The position numbers were made by a program, and so were the translations under genes. The notes beneath the pieces are model-generated. The model ran no database searches, was not told the DNA's origin, and worked only from the letters and a program-made list of their open reading frames with translations. Source: Prorocentrum cordatum (taxonomy: Eukaryota; Sar; Dinophyceae; Prorocentrales; Prorocentraceae). From it: a stretch of 64,000 nt of DNA. Shown here in pieces: positions 21,861-32,841 of the stretch. Numbering within the stretch: position 1 is the stretch's first letter; each line of letters begins with the position of its first letter. The stretch lies in the NCBI GenBank assembly GCA_963575745.1, contig CAUYUJ010016693.1:312001-376000 (forward strand), given 5' to 3'.

Positions 21861-22406
21861 GGGGGGAATCAACAGGCAGAGAGGGCGAGGGAGGCGGCGG
21901 AGGGGGAGGGAGAACGGAGAAAGAATCAGGGGAGAGGTTCGAGGAAGAGGCAGGGGTGGGGGGGGGGGGACGACGGGGGGAGGGGGAGGGGGCGGGTGGG
22001 TAGAGGAGCGTGACGGAAAAACAAGGCGCGGAGGAGGATGCCGAACAGGAGGAGGGATGACGGGGCGGATGCAGGGCGGGGGGGACGGGACAAGGGGCGG
22101 GACGCGCGCTCGACAGAAGTGGATGGGTGTATGCGTCTGCGCCCGCAAGCCGGCGGGCAGCGCCTCTAGCCTGCCTGTGACCAGGCTGGCCCCTGCCGGG
22201 GCTCATAACCTGGGCTGGGACGCACCGCCCCGGGGAGGAGGCCCACAACAAGGTGTCTTCCATCAGGGGCGGTGTGCCACAGCCCGGCCTTGTCGAAGAT
22301 GCCTGTGGCCACGCTGCCGAGGATCTTCCTGAGCGGAGCTGAGATCACGTGCGAGTAGCCGATGATATATTATAGGACTTCGCGTGGCCCGCCCACTGCG
22401 GGCGGT

Positions 22407-23430
22407 TCAGCTCCTGGTCGGTCCGCGCCTGGTCGGAGCAGTCTCGATGAGGTCCTCCTCCTCGGCCTCCGCGGCCATGGAACACCTGGCACTAAACTGG
22501 AAGAGGTCCTCTGCGGCCAGGTGGGCAGAAACGCTGGCACCGTGCTCGATGAGGTTGTCCTTTTCCTCCTCAGTTTCGTCGTTCTCCGAGGCGTGGTGGA
22601 CGACATTGCGGTCGTACTCGACGAGGTGTTCCTCCATGTCCTCCGCGATCTGGTGGACGAAGCTGCCGGCGTCGGACTCGAGGAGGTTCTCCTCCTCGTC
22701 TTCCGCGGCCTGGCGGTCGGAAGCGCCGCCGCCAAACTCGAAGAGGTCCTGCTCCTCCTCGGCCTCGGCCTCCGCGGCCATGGAAAACCTCCTCCTCCTC
22801 CTCCTCCTCCTCCTCCTCCTCCTCCTCCTCCTCCACCTCCTCTACGGCCCGGTGGGCGGGCTGCTGGTCACCCCAGGCCGGCGCGAATGGCACGCAGCCG
22901 CCCTTCTCGTCTGCGGGGCATGCCTCCTTCTCACGAGGGCCCTCCTCTCTCACCACCTCGTCATCGCACGAGGCGTCGCTGGGAGGATCTAATTCCGGCC
23001 AGGATCCGTGAGGCCGCACCCCTGCGGGAAGCTAAGATGCTTCAGGAGGCTTGGCGGTGACACACTGCGGAGGGGCTTCACCGCCAACGATGACAAGATG
23101 CCCTCCTGCAGCATCAGGCGCTTCCAGCTGATGCGCACTGGGGAGTCCAGAAGCTTCAGCTCCAAAGGAAGCGCCAAGCCCATGGCGCGGAGCAGCTCGG
23201 CAGCCTGCTCCGAGTGCGGCAGATCGTGCAGTGCATCCCAGACGGCCTCAGCCTCCGAGACAGCCACGCCACGGGGCTGCTGAGGGGGCGCGGAGGCACC
23301 CGGAGGAGGCGAATGGCGGACCATGTTCGCCAGGGCGCCTGTCTCGCGCAGCTCCTCTGCCTCCAGCCTCAAGCCCAGGAGCTCCGCCGCGATGGCCAGC
23401 TCCAAGATGGAAGGGAAATGAGCGACGACC
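22407..23430 (-). CDS. Acidic repeat protein, intronless, probably a retroposed gene
   Basis: Minus-strand coding is supported by strong third-position GC. The N-terminal part (about 23430-22990) reads LELAIAAELLGLRLEAEELR and later AVWDALHDLPHSEQAAELLR, a helical region. After an apparent one-base shift at a G-run near 23020, the frame reads DPPSDASCDDEVVREEGPRE and a poly-Glu stretch coded by (GAG)n. A second shift follows, then acidic units: AAEDEEENLLESDAGSFVHQ, IAEDMEEHLVEYDRNVVHHA and AAEDLFQFSARC. The frame ends at 22407. Three DinoSL relics lie about 400 bases upstream. Function unknown. The two shifts suggest a pseudogene or errors in low-complexity sequence. Confidence 0.6.
22790..22835. 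repeat. (TCC)n run inside the acidic coding region
   Basis: Pure TCC on plus, GAG on minus, coding for poly-Glu. The frame changes across it. Confidence 0.9.
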
Positions 23431-23841
23431 AAAACGGGTCTTACACGAAATGACATTGCTAGCAAACATACTCGGCTGCTTACGCGTGCCGCCAACGCGG
23501 CACGCTACATTGGAGACGAGGGCACTTACGCGCGACTTTACGCGGGCAACTTACGCGCCAATATCGGCGCCAGCGACGCCGTTTTCTTGCGTCGCTCAAA
23601 TGGTAACCGATCGTGACACAAAGCTTCCAGTGAGCGCACAAGGATCGCCGAAACACGGCCGTCCTCTGGGCAGCGGCCTGCGCGCGTTGGAACGCCACAT
23701 TGGCGCGCCAAGCCCTCTTGCGGCGCCTTGCAAGCGTGATGCTGCAGCCCATTCCTCGCCGCCTGGCGCCATGGCCGCTAGCGCACGCCCGCGAGCCCAC
23801 GTGGAACGCGCGTCGACGTGGGCCTCCCGGAAGCCGGCTCG

Positions 23842-23892
23842 CTCAAGCCAAAACGGGTTGAGCCAAGATGGCTTGAGCCAAGATGGCTATGG
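23842..23892 (-). other. Three tandem relics of the dinoflagellate spliced leader
   Basis: Minus strand, 5' to 3': CCATAGCCATCTTGGCTCAA (23892-23873, nearly full length), then CCATCTTGGCTCAA (23871-23858), then CCCGTTTTGGCTTGAG (23857-23842). The DinoSL core is CCGTAGCCATTTTGGCTCA. The outermost copy is the longest, as expected if each retroposition-transcription cycle adds a new leader and truncates the older one. They precede the minus-strand acidic gene. Confidence 0.88.
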
Positions 23893-23949
23893 TGGACAGG
23901 GGGTGGGAGGAGGGGGTGGAAGAAGAGGGGGGGGAGAGAAGGATGATGA

Positions 23950-24190
23950 CTAGGAGGAGGCAGGGGAAAGGGCGGAGGACTCGAGGAGGAGGAGGAGGAG
24001 GAGGGGGAGGAGGAGGGGGATGAGTGAGAGGGGGTGGGGGAAGATAGAGGGGAGGAGAGGGAGGGAGCAAATTAAGAGAAATAACGAAATGAACACGTGT
24101 CGATGACCGGGGGAGGGGGCACGGAAATACTGCGGAAAGGCAGAGGAGGAGGAGGAGGAGGAGGAGGAGGAGGAGGAGGAGGAGAATAAC
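23950..24190. repeat. (GGA)n tracts
   Basis: Purine-rich region with pure GGA at about 23978-24020 and 24147-24184. Confidence 0.9.
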
Positions 24191-24860
24191 GAGGAGGCGA
24201 AGTAGACGGAGGGGAGGGGAGAAGGAGGCGTGCCACGACCTACAGGTGGAAGGGGTGGGTTGGGATTCTGCCAAGAACAAGACAGGGTGACGACAGCGTG
24301 CCGACTCGCATGAGCAGAGAGGCGGCGACTGCTTGCTGCCTGCGCCTGGCACGATGTTTCTGGCGAGCACCGGGGGCATGGATGAACTGCCACGGACGGA
24401 AGCGAACCTCTTGACATCCAAACACATACGACAGACAGTACAGTAAAGAAAAGACGCTGTCATACTCTTGATGCTGGCGGCACCAGCAGCACCTGAGACG
24501 AACGCAGGAGGTAGCAGAGGAAGCAAACATCCGAGAGGCAGACGTGAAATACGAGCGATACCGAAGATTCACTTCACGACTGCGGCCTACCAGCGGGTTC
24601 GTCAAAATGGCCGGACCTGCGCCCCCGAAATATCCTGGCACTCACGAGCCACCCGTTGCAGACAGCGATCTGTCCACGCGCAGGTGCGCACTGGGGACGT
24701 GCTCGGAAAGAAGCGGATGAGGAGGATGAGGAGGACGACGAGAGTGGGAGGGAGGAGGGGCGGAGACGGACATAGGGGGCCAGGGGGAGTGGAGGCGCAT
24801 GCGGACAAGGAGGAAGGGGTGGGAAAAACATGCAGGATATAAAGAGGACGAGGCAGAGCC
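24191..24860. other. No gene recognised
   Basis: Moderate GC, open frames on both strands, no recognisable domain. It lies between two GGA tracts and ends just beyond the 3' end of the minus-strand LINE. Confidence 0.5.
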
Positions 24861-24869
24861 AGAAGACTG

Positions 24870-24942
24870 AAGAGGGGGAGGAGGAGGAGGAGGAGGAGGA
24901 GGAGGAGGAGGAGGAGGAGGAGGAGGAGGAGGAGGAGGAGTT
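24870..24942. repeat. (GGA)n tract
   Basis: Pure GGA repeat of about 22 units, located just downstream of the minus-strand LINE end. Confidence 0.96.
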
Positions 24943-25039
24943 AAAGTACCCTGAACTAGACGAGAAGAGGGCAATCGGGCACGAAGCGAGACGAGGGCAA
25001 ACGATGATCGTCCGCAGCGCTCGTCGCTAGCTCTCTCAC

Positions 25040-26020
25040 CTATAGATTAATGATTTGGCAGTTCGGCTCGCTGCGGCCATCGCCGAAGGGTTTGAGCTCG
25101 GGTGAGCGTGATGCTTGATTTTGTTATAGATGTGAAACGCTGGCACGTGATGCGCTCCACCGTCGAGCGCAACGAGAGCGGATTCTGATCCTCGGGTGGG
25201 TACGCAGCTGCGGGCCCAAGGCCCCAGGCTGCGAGCGTCAAACGGAGGGGGGGTATCAGGGGACCAGAGGAGGCTCGAAAGCGAGGGGCAGGTGAGGTAG
25301 TAGGGAAATGAAGCTGGCTGGCTCCCGCACCCGAAAATGCATTGTGTCGGGGCGAGCACGTGCATGCGGCCGTGGTAGTCCAGCCACCGCTGAATGTCTT
25401 CAAGGTGGCCCAGCGCCAGCTTGGGCGCACCGTTTTAGGCGATTCCGCGAGCGCTGACCAGCGCTTTTGGAGCTATCCTGGCGCCGTCGGCGCCTGGGGG
25501 GCCCAGGCCGAGATGCGTTTGAGCAGAGTGACGGTAAATGGCGAGGCGAAGGCTTGCTCTGCAAGCTTGCGTGCAAACGCGCGCTGGTATTTCGGGCGAC
25601 GCGGCGGGGCGGCAGCTGCCGCCTTAGGCGAGCGGCGTGCAAAGCGGCTGAGACGGCTGGGCGGGCGAACGGCTTCTGAGGCTGGGCTCCAAGGAGGGAT
25701 CGATAGTACTGTACGATGGACTGCTGAGACGACCAGAAAGCGGGCGACCACGCGCCAGCCTGCCAGCAAGGCGCGTCCTGAAGGGAGGTTTCCTCCCATG
25801 ATGCGTCGGCGAAGCGATCGGCAAACGGCCCCCAGTCATCCGCGAGAGCGACGGCATCAGAGCGGGCAGCGGCAGCGACAGATGTGACATGAGCGGACTG
25901 TGGGGCAGGCGGCGGGCTCCACCAAGCCATGGCTATGGCATCAACTTTGCGTAGTGAGTTCGGCGGCAGGCTAAGCATCTCATGGACAACATACTGTCCG
26001 CGGCGAGCGATCAACGGCTG
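25040..26020 (-). pseudogene. LINE C-terminal region with Cys-rich tail
   Basis: Minus strand. Downstream of the polymerase come RRGQYVVHEMLSLPPNSLRK (about 25990) and a long arginine/alanine-rich segment. Near the end is CIFGCGSQPASFPYYLTCPS (about 25335), matching the Cys-x3-Cys...Cys tail of non-LTR elements except that the usual histidine is missing. The frames differ, so the element is frame-shifted here. It ends close to 25040. Confidence 0.7.
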
Positions 26021-26099
26021 AAGCGGGAAGAACTGGGCGACATAGCTGAGCGTGGACAGGACTGAGGTATTATAAAGCCGAGCTGTGGCGTCACTGCCA

Positions 26100-27200
26100 C
26101 CGTGCGCTAGGTGTAGAAGACTTCCCCGCTGCCATCATTTTTGACCCGGCGCGAGCCACTGCGAAGCTAGCGAGGCCTCGGCGCCGAGGAACGTGCCGAG
26201 GTATTTGGCGCAGCCCGCAACCAAGAAACCACCCCAGGAAGGCCCGAGCTCGGCCAAAAGGGTTTTGGTTTGGGCAACGGTGTCTGGGGTCGCCGCGGCC
26301 CAGAGCGGAACGATGAAACACCTGCGAGGCCTAAGCGGGAGGAGCGCAAGGTCCTCGGCTGCGGCAAAGGGCTTAGATGAGCGGCGCAGCGTGTCGAAAG
26401 AGTACGTCAGCAGCCCGATGTCGTCCGCGCTGGCGCCGAGGTAGCCAGCGTCCAGATTCGGCGCGCCGTCGCGGTGCTCCACAAACGTGGCGAGGTGGCG
26501 GATGAGCGGGCCCATGGCGATGGATGGCCCAGGCCGAGCCCGAAGCAGGGCAGCCCTGCGCAACGCCAGACTCTATGGATGGCGAACATGGTGTGTCTGA
26601 CGCCGTCGATCTGGATGTAGCTGTTCGGCGCAAAGTACAGCGCGCGGAATAGGTTCATGAGGTCAAACGGGATCCCGAAGTGCTCCAGCGCGGCGAAGAG
26701 CCAAACCCGCCCCAAGGGCGGGAAGGCGGCAGGGAAGTCGAAGCTCGCGAAGATGGGCTTGGCTGGAAGAGCCCCAGGGAGTAGACCTGCGCGCCGCATC
26801 TCAGAGCCGAGGCGAACGATTTGCCAGGTGAAGTAGCGCTTCTGCACGAAGCCCCGTTGCGTTGTGGGTGCGCTCTGCCACAGCGCCCTTGATGAGGTAG
26901 TTGGCTGCCCCAACGATGGCCTTTATGACAATGTTATTCAGCAAGAGCGGTCGGGTATCTTCAGGAGCACGGTCTGTCGTGAGTTCGCCAACGGCGTTGT
27001 TACCCTTCGGCAGGAAGGCGAAGTCGGAATCGCTCAAGTCGCGGATGTAGTACTGGCCAGAGCAGAGGAAGAAGGACACGTCCTCCAGGAGGGTCAGCGA
27101 GGCATCGTGCGCGAGCCAGGCGGAGTACGGCACGCAGTCGGGGCCTGGTGCTGACGGCGAAGCGCGCTGCAAGAAGGCCTTGGTCTGCGGCTTCGCGGGG
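26100..27200 (-). pseudogene. LINE reverse transcriptase domain, frame-shifted
   Basis: Minus strand, motifs in correct order across three frames: SPSAPGPDCVPYSAWLAHDA (about 27150), TRPLLLNNIVIKAIVGAANY, QRGFVQKRYFTWQIV, then FASFDFPAAFPPLGRV (motif A, Asp present), SGVAQGCPASGSAWAI (motif B) and GASADDIGLLTYSFDT (motif C, both aspartates present), followed by GCAKYLGTFLGA. Catalytic residues are intact although the frame is broken at least twice between motifs, so this copy decayed recently or has sequence errors. Confidence 0.85.
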
Positions 27201-27203
27201 GCC

Positions 27204-28890
27204 TCAATGTCCAGGATCTCGCCCTTCGGCGCGCGCGCGCGCGTGGACGCAGTTGGTCACCCTGGTCTCGTCGACGGGCTTGGCGGCGAAGACGGGCTGC
27301 CAGTGGTCGCGCAGGGCGGCGACCATCGAGCCACTCTCTCTCGCTTTCATTGGTCCGTCGGGGCCCGTGACCTTGACCCCCTGGAGGGCGAGACGGCGCT
27401 CCCAGGGGGGCCAGAGGGGAGCCCGGCGCTGGGCGGTCCGAAGGACCTTACGGAGTTTCCCAGGGGCCAGGGCGCCAGCGTGCCCCAGAGGGCGCAGCGC
27501 GGCTTGCTGCGCGAGAGAGAGTTGCCGCGCCTCGAAATCGCGGTTCAGCTGCGAAGCGAGGCTGGCGAAGACGGCAGGCTCGTTGATCGCGATGATGTCG
27601 TCGGAGATGTTGACGAACTTGGCGCCGAGCTCGGTCGCGGAGGCAACTCCGCGGGCCAGTCGAAGGTCTCGGCGCCAAACGGCTCGCGAGATGGAGCGCA
27701 TCGCGTAGACCCTGCCGGCCAGGAGGCCTGTCTTGTTGGCATCGCCGGTAGCCCGGCGGGCCCGGTCGTCGCGAACCAGCTGGGCGGCCTCCGCCATGAG
27801 GCGCCTGCGGGTGCGCCAGCGGCTGTCCAGCGAGACGTAGTCGAAGTTGGTGACGCCCAGGAGCTTCTGGAAGTAGATGGCGTAATTCGGGCCGTGGAAG
27901 ATTGAGGGGTGGGTGGCCTGCCCGTCCTTCGGGGTGCGCGGCTTGATGCCGATGGAGAGAGTGATGATGGCGTGGTTGCTCAGGCGATTGCCCGGGAGCG
28001 GCGCGGCGTCGTGCGCCGCGTTCGCGTGGGCCGAGAGCTCCTGGGTGGCGTGCGAGGGCAGGCTGATGAAGATGCGCTCGGTGGTCGCGGCGCCGAAGTC
28101 CGAGCGGTTGATGCGCGCGGGGAGCTCGGTCTCGATCTCAAGCATGGAGTTGAAGAGGAACTTCCAGATGGGCTGCTGCTGGCGCATGCTGTTGCCCAGC
28201 GCAAGCCTGGCGCGCTGCGGATGCGGCTGCAGGCAGCTCTGCGGCGGGCGGCGGGCTACGTTGAAGTCCCCGATCGCGATGAAGGTGCGCATGCGGTAGT
28301 TAGCTTCTGCCCAGATGCGATGCAGCCCTCCAGCCTGCTGGGCCTTGCGGCGGTCGGCGTCGGCGATCTCGTGATTGTGCGCATTCATCAGGACCACAGT
28401 GGCATGCGTGACGGCGCGCGCGACGGCCATCAGCTGGACACGCCCTGGAACGAGTTCTTCACGAGCGAATAGCGGGAGATGGTTCGGCTGCAGCTGCTCG
28501 AGCTCCATCGGGGTGGACTAGGGGGTGAGCGTGGCGACGCTGACCGCGGCATTCGGGTCGTCGCCGTCGTCGTGCGATCACTCAGAGAAAAAGAGCTTGT
28601 AGGGGCACGGCTGCGTGTCCACCCAGGTGCGGAGCAGAGTCTCCGAGCCGTGGACTTCCTGCAGTGTGGTGACGCACTTGCGCTTCATATACTTCGCAAG
28701 GGCGGCCTGCTTGCGACGGCGGCGCTAGCTCTTGTAGCACATGAGGGCTCTGGCGTTCCACGTGGCGATAGTGGTCGGCTCAGTGGTGTCGTCAACCCTC
28801 CACGGAGCCCAGCGATGGTTAGGAATGCCACGTGGCCGTCCCCGTGTCAGCAAAGAGCGCCTGGAAACAAGTGATGATGTTGCCGCGACC
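27204..28890 (-). pseudogene. LINE endonuclease (EEP) domain
   Basis: Minus strand. The domain begins TIATWNARALMCYKS (about 28770) with LQEVHGSETLLRTW (catalytic Glu) in the next segment. A long frame (28508-27204) carries VVLMNAHNH, FIAIGDFNVA and LSNHAIITLSI. The last motif is normally S-D-H; here Asn replaces Asp, which should weaken catalysis. The frame then runs through the linker towards the polymerase. This enzyme would nick target DNA to prime reverse transcription. Confidence 0.83.
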
Positions 28891-30440
28891 GGAACTGCGG
28901 GTGGTCGGCGGCCTGGTCGTTCCACTGGATAACGGACGGATCGCCTTGACCTCTGACAATGGCTTTGACAGTGGGCATAGAGTCAGCGTGTATTTCGCCT
29001 TTGTTCCTGAACGCTCTCCATCTCGTTCTTGGGCATCGTTGCTGCGTGAGCTGGGGTAGCTTCTCTGTTTTCACTTCGGTACGGATCTGCTTGGGCGACT
29101 TGTCGGGGTTGAGGTATATGTCGCAGTACTGTCCAATGACGTCTGTCGAAGTAAGTCTTTTCCACTTCCCAGCGGCGTCCCGGAGGGCACGTGATAAGGC
29201 AAGGGCGCGAGGCACTGCAACAGCTTTATCTCCTTTGACTTGTAGTCTGAAGCGGCGAGCAGGTTCGTCACCGATAAGTCCGGCATGGCTCGACTGTAAG
29301 TTGGCGGCGGCGATCCACTCCTGGAGGTCGTTGAGCAGCAGGTCTGGCGCGATGAGGCGTTGGCTTCCGATCGTGAAGAGCGTCGGGTCGGGCTGTCTGT
29401 CCCATTCGGCAAGGCGGCTGAGGTCGGCGATCGGCGTCTGGGCTTCGGCGAGGGCGAGCGTGTCGCGCATCTGACTGATTCGCTGCCACATGCGTTGGTG
29501 TTCAGCAGCTTGGCGGCTGGGTTCTCTGCGAGTGCGGGCAACTTCGTCGTGTAGAGCGTCAACTCTGCGTTCGGTAGCGGTGACGTGTTGTTGAACGAGA
29601 TGTCTGGACTTGTCACGAGCTTCGGCGAGTAGCTGGTCGGCTTGAGCTCGAAAGCGAGAAGCGGCTGTAGCGACTTGTCGTTGCATAAAGTCACGAAGGG
29701 CGACGTCAAGATCTTCAGGGATTCCACGAAGCGGTTCATGTCGCTCAGCAGGTGTGGGATGCTGCTCCGGACCAGGTGAGGCGAGTCCAGGATATGGTGC
29801 GGCTTGTGCGGCGGCTGCGGCGGCATTTTCTTGAGATGACAAGGTGGGTGCCAGCTCGATGTCACGCGCGAGCTGTGAGCCGAACCTGCTGTTGGCCCAG
29901 TGGTCGGCGGCGCCCAGGAGCGGGTCAGCAGGAGGATGACCAGGCGGTGGCATATCGTCATCTTCATGGCCACGTGGGCGGCTGCGGCAGCGGCACGGCC
30001 TCCTGATCTGGCTGAAGATCGCGCTGAAGTTGGCGGCGGTCTCGCAAAGCTTCGGCCAGTAGCGCGTAAGGGAGCACCAGCGGGGCCTTGGCTGCTGAAG
30101 CCCGTGTGGCCAAACTGTCCGGGATGTTCGCGAGCTGCGCGTCGGCCGTCACGGCGATGCTCTTCGCGGCGGGGCTGGCGGTCGTCACCACGCTCGGGAC
30201 GGCGAGGCTTGTCACGGCGATGCTGGCGGTCTTCGCGTCTGCTGCGGGACGTAGGTCCGTTCGATGCGGACTGGCTTCGGTCTGAGGAGGCGGCCGACAT
30301 GATGTCGAAGTAGCTGGTCGTGGTGGTCGCGGGCGCTGGAAGCCAAGCACCTGCAGAGATTCTGGTCCAGAACGTGGCGGCTGAGGCACAGGTCCAGGAG
30401 GCGGTCGCTGAACGTGGCAGCTTGGCTCACGAGCCAGGGT
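28847..30440 (-). pseudogene. LINE ORF1-like / gag-like protein
   Basis: Minus strand, main frame 29953-28847. It has a helical region with heptad character (VTATERRVDALHDEVARTRR) and a conserved-looking block RRFRLQVKGDKAVAVPRALA, LSRALRDAAGKWKRL and YLNPDKSPKQIRTEVKTEKL. I know that last pattern from dinoflagellate LINE first ORFs, where it is thought to bind RNA. Upstream parts to about 30440 are open in two frames. A single well-preserved DinoSL relic lies at 30609-30628, which probably marks the 5' end of the copied RNA. Confidence 0.7.
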
Positions 30441-30608
30441 TATGAAGAGCTCCGAGCAACACATTGCGACAGTTGTCAGCAGCTTGCACAGCGAGGGAGC
30501 GAATATGGAGGGGCGGCCGCTAGCCCGTGATTGTGGCGGCAAGCGTCTGGAAGCTGGATCGCTTGGGAGCCTACCCCGCGAAGGCAATGAATGGAACGAC
30601 ATTTGGCC

Positions 30609-30628
30609 CTGAGCCAAAATGGCTACGG
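30609..30628 (-). other. DinoSL relic at the 5' end of the minus-strand LINE
   Basis: On the minus strand the sequence is CCGTAGCCATTTTGGCTCAG, identical to the DinoSL core except for one missing A near the 3' end. It joins a (TCC)n tract on its 5' side and the LINE leader on its 3' side. Confidence 0.9.
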
Positions 30629-30800
30629 AAGGAGGAGGAGGAGGAAGAGGAGGAGGAGGAGGAGAAGGAGGACGAGGAGAAGGACGAGGACGAGGAGGAC
30701 GAGGAGGAGGAGGAGGAGGAGGAGGAGGGGGAGGAGGAGGAGGAGGAGGAGGAGGAGGAGGAGGAGGAGGAGGAGGAGGAGGAGGAGGGGGAGTAGGAGG
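30629..30800. repeat. (GGA)n tract
   Basis: Long GGA repeat, purest at about 30708-30790, lying between the LINE leader relic and the last recognisable channel exon. Confidence 0.97.
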
Positions 30801-30939
30801 AGGAACAACAACGAAGAGGAAGATGAGGAGGGAGGCAGACGAAGAGTATGCGGAGAAGGAAGAGGGGAGAGGGAAGGCAGGAGCACGCAGACGACGAAAC
30901 GGAGGATGGAGAGGACGGTGTCCTCCGCCACCACAAGGC

Positions 30940-31051
30940 GCGTTGTCGCAGACGCTGCCGCCACCGAGACTCATCTGCGACATCCGCCTGATGCCGTAGT
31001 GCCTGGAGGCCTCCTTCTTGATCTGCTCGCGGTCCGCGAGCCGCTCCACGC
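30940..31051 (-). CDS. Channel gene: C-terminal exon
   Basis: Minus strand, acceptor CCTCAG before 31051. The exon starts at phase 1 and reads VERLADREQIKKEASRHYGI then RRMSQMSLGGGSVCDNAPC, with over 90% third-position GC. A basic helix like this commonly follows the cyclic-nucleotide-binding domain. The 3' end is not clear: the frame runs on towards a GGA tract, and further exons or the stop could lie beyond the LINE. Confidence 0.65.
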
Positions 31052-31771
31052 CTGAGGGCGAACCCCCCCGCGATGCTCACGGACAAGTCTTCGCTATCCT
31101 CGGATTCTGGGGGCCCTTACCGGGTCTCGGGGCCGTCGGACACCGACTCAGGATGAAAGGCCAGCCCCAGGGAATGGACCGTCGACGTCATGAAACCCAA
31201 AGGACGTCGGGGGTCGGGGAGCGGAAAGCATCCGACGCCCAGCGGCCCACAGGCCCATCTGGGGCCGATCGGCCACGCGCAGAGACCTGCCCCAAGCAAC
31301 AGTGGTCTCTGGCGCGCGGCCCCAGGAGAGCCAGGGAGGAGGACAACACCCAGGCGCAAAGGGAACGCCGCTGCCGCAATCGACCCAGCATCCGGGGGAC
31401 TCCAGCGGGCCCGCAGCGAAGGCCACTGGAATGTCGCTCTTACGCGCAGACGAGCCGAGATCTCGAGTGGCTGTGGCATCCCGGCCTGGCCAGGGCAGCC
31501 GCCCACAGAAGTCTGGGCAATTCTGGGGCCGTGAATGCTCGAGCGGTGGCCGACGCTGCCGCTCACCCGGGGCACCGCTGATGAGGACGTCGATCTCCTC
31601 TCGGGAATCCCACAGCATACCGATACTGCTACTCCCAGGACCTCTCTCGGAGTGCGTTCTGACCAAGAATGCAAGGCGCCACCAGCCCTGGTGACGAGGG
31701 CCTCCCAGAGGGCCCAAGAAAGCGAAACCGAGGAAGGGCAGCGGTGTCGGGACATTTTTCCTCCTCTGATC

Positions 31772-32056
31772 CCCGATCCTCAGGCCACTTCTTGACGATC
31801 GGCTCGAAGCGCTCCTTCGTCAACTGGGCCATGATGCAGAAAGAGTTCGCCCGCACGTACGCCGTGCGGGGCACTCCCGTGAGGAGCGCGACCTCGCCAA
31901 AATACGCGCCCCTCTCCAGAGTCTTCAACTCCGTGACGGTGTCCTTGTCCAGGACGGCGCACCGCCCCCGCATGATGAAATACATGGAATCCCCGTAATC
32001 GCCGTAGCGGCATATCCAGTCGCCCGGCAGGAATATCACGTCCTCGGGTGGTAAGG
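31772..32056 (-). CDS. Channel gene: cyclic-nucleotide-binding domain exon
   Basis: Minus strand. The acceptor CCGAAG precedes 32056 and the donor G|GATCAG (GA donor) follows 31772; 285 bases keep phase 1 at both ends. It reads ALPPEDVIFLPGDWICRYGD, GDSMYFIMRGRCAVL and the phosphate-binding cassette FGEVALLTGVPRTAYVRA, then AQLTKERFEPIVKKWPEDRG. The cassette keeps the Glu that contacts the ribose and the Arg that contacts the cyclic phosphate, so nucleotide binding is plausible. cAMP versus cGMP cannot be decided. Confidence 0.88.
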
Positions 32057-32102
32057 CTTCGGGCTGCACAGGCAGCACACAGGCAGTCCCAGCTGGCGTC
32101 CA

Positions 32103-32225
32103 CAGGCCCCCCGAGTAGCTAGAGGCGGTCTCAACACCTCAACCCTGGGGCGCGGAGCGTCCAAAGAGCGCCGCCAGCGGCGGCGCCAGGGTGTTGAGAC
32201 CGCACCCGACGACTCGGGGGGCCTG
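32103..32225. mobile_element. Foldback element inside a channel intron
   Basis: Outer arms CAGGCCCCCCGAGT and its complement at 32212-32225, inner arms GCGGTCTCAACACC and its complement GGTGTTGAGACCGC. All lie within the 340-base intron 32057-32396. Confidence 0.75.
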
Positions 32226-32396
32226 TTGAGGCCCTCCGGGGCTACCTCAGGGAGCTGCCTGGTGCGCGACCCCACGCCCCAGAAAGGTACCGATACCACG
32301 ACTCCCCGGGCCTTTTCTCAGGTTGCATTCTGAACTTCGAGAAGAATCCAGCCGTGGCGACGAGGATTCTGCACGACGTGCAACATTGTCGGTATC

Positions 32397-32715
32397 CTTG
32401 TAGCCCCCGGTCCTCGAGCTTCACGATGATCTCCCGGATCACCCGCGGCCGCGCCTTCCGGAACAGGCCGCTCTTCCCCACGAGGTCCAGGTACAGGTGC
32501 AGCTGCAACTCGAAGCGCAGCTGCGGGGACAGGTCCGCGAACAGGGCGTTGAAGAGCCGGGCGCTGCGGTGGATCCGCTCATAGGTGAAGAACGCGACGA
32601 GCCGCATCTGCAGGTTGGCCGGCAGCCCGAGGATCCGCATGGCCTCCTGCACGGACCTCGTGTGCTCGTTCTGCTTCGTCTCAAGCGCCCCCATCCGCTG
32701 GATCAGGAGCACTAC
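32397..32715 (-). CDS. Channel gene: C-linker exon
   Basis: Minus strand, acceptor CTGAAG before 32715, donor CAAG|GATACC (GA donor) after 32397. The 319 bases enter at phase 0 and leave at phase 1. It reads VVLLIQRMGALETKQNEHTR, SVQEAMRILGLPANLQMRLV, FFTYERIHRSARLFNALFAD and LSPQLRFELQLHLYLDLV. This matches the C-linker of CNG/HCN channels, which couples nucleotide binding to the gate. Confidence 0.88.
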
Positions 32716-32841
32716 CTTCAGAGGGGGCACAGACTCCGATACCCGATGACACGGCTGGATTCGCCTCGAGGCCCCGGTCAGCATGCACCCCACGAGAGAG
32801 CCGTGGAGTTGAGGTGTGGGTATCTGTTCGTTCACCCAGGC

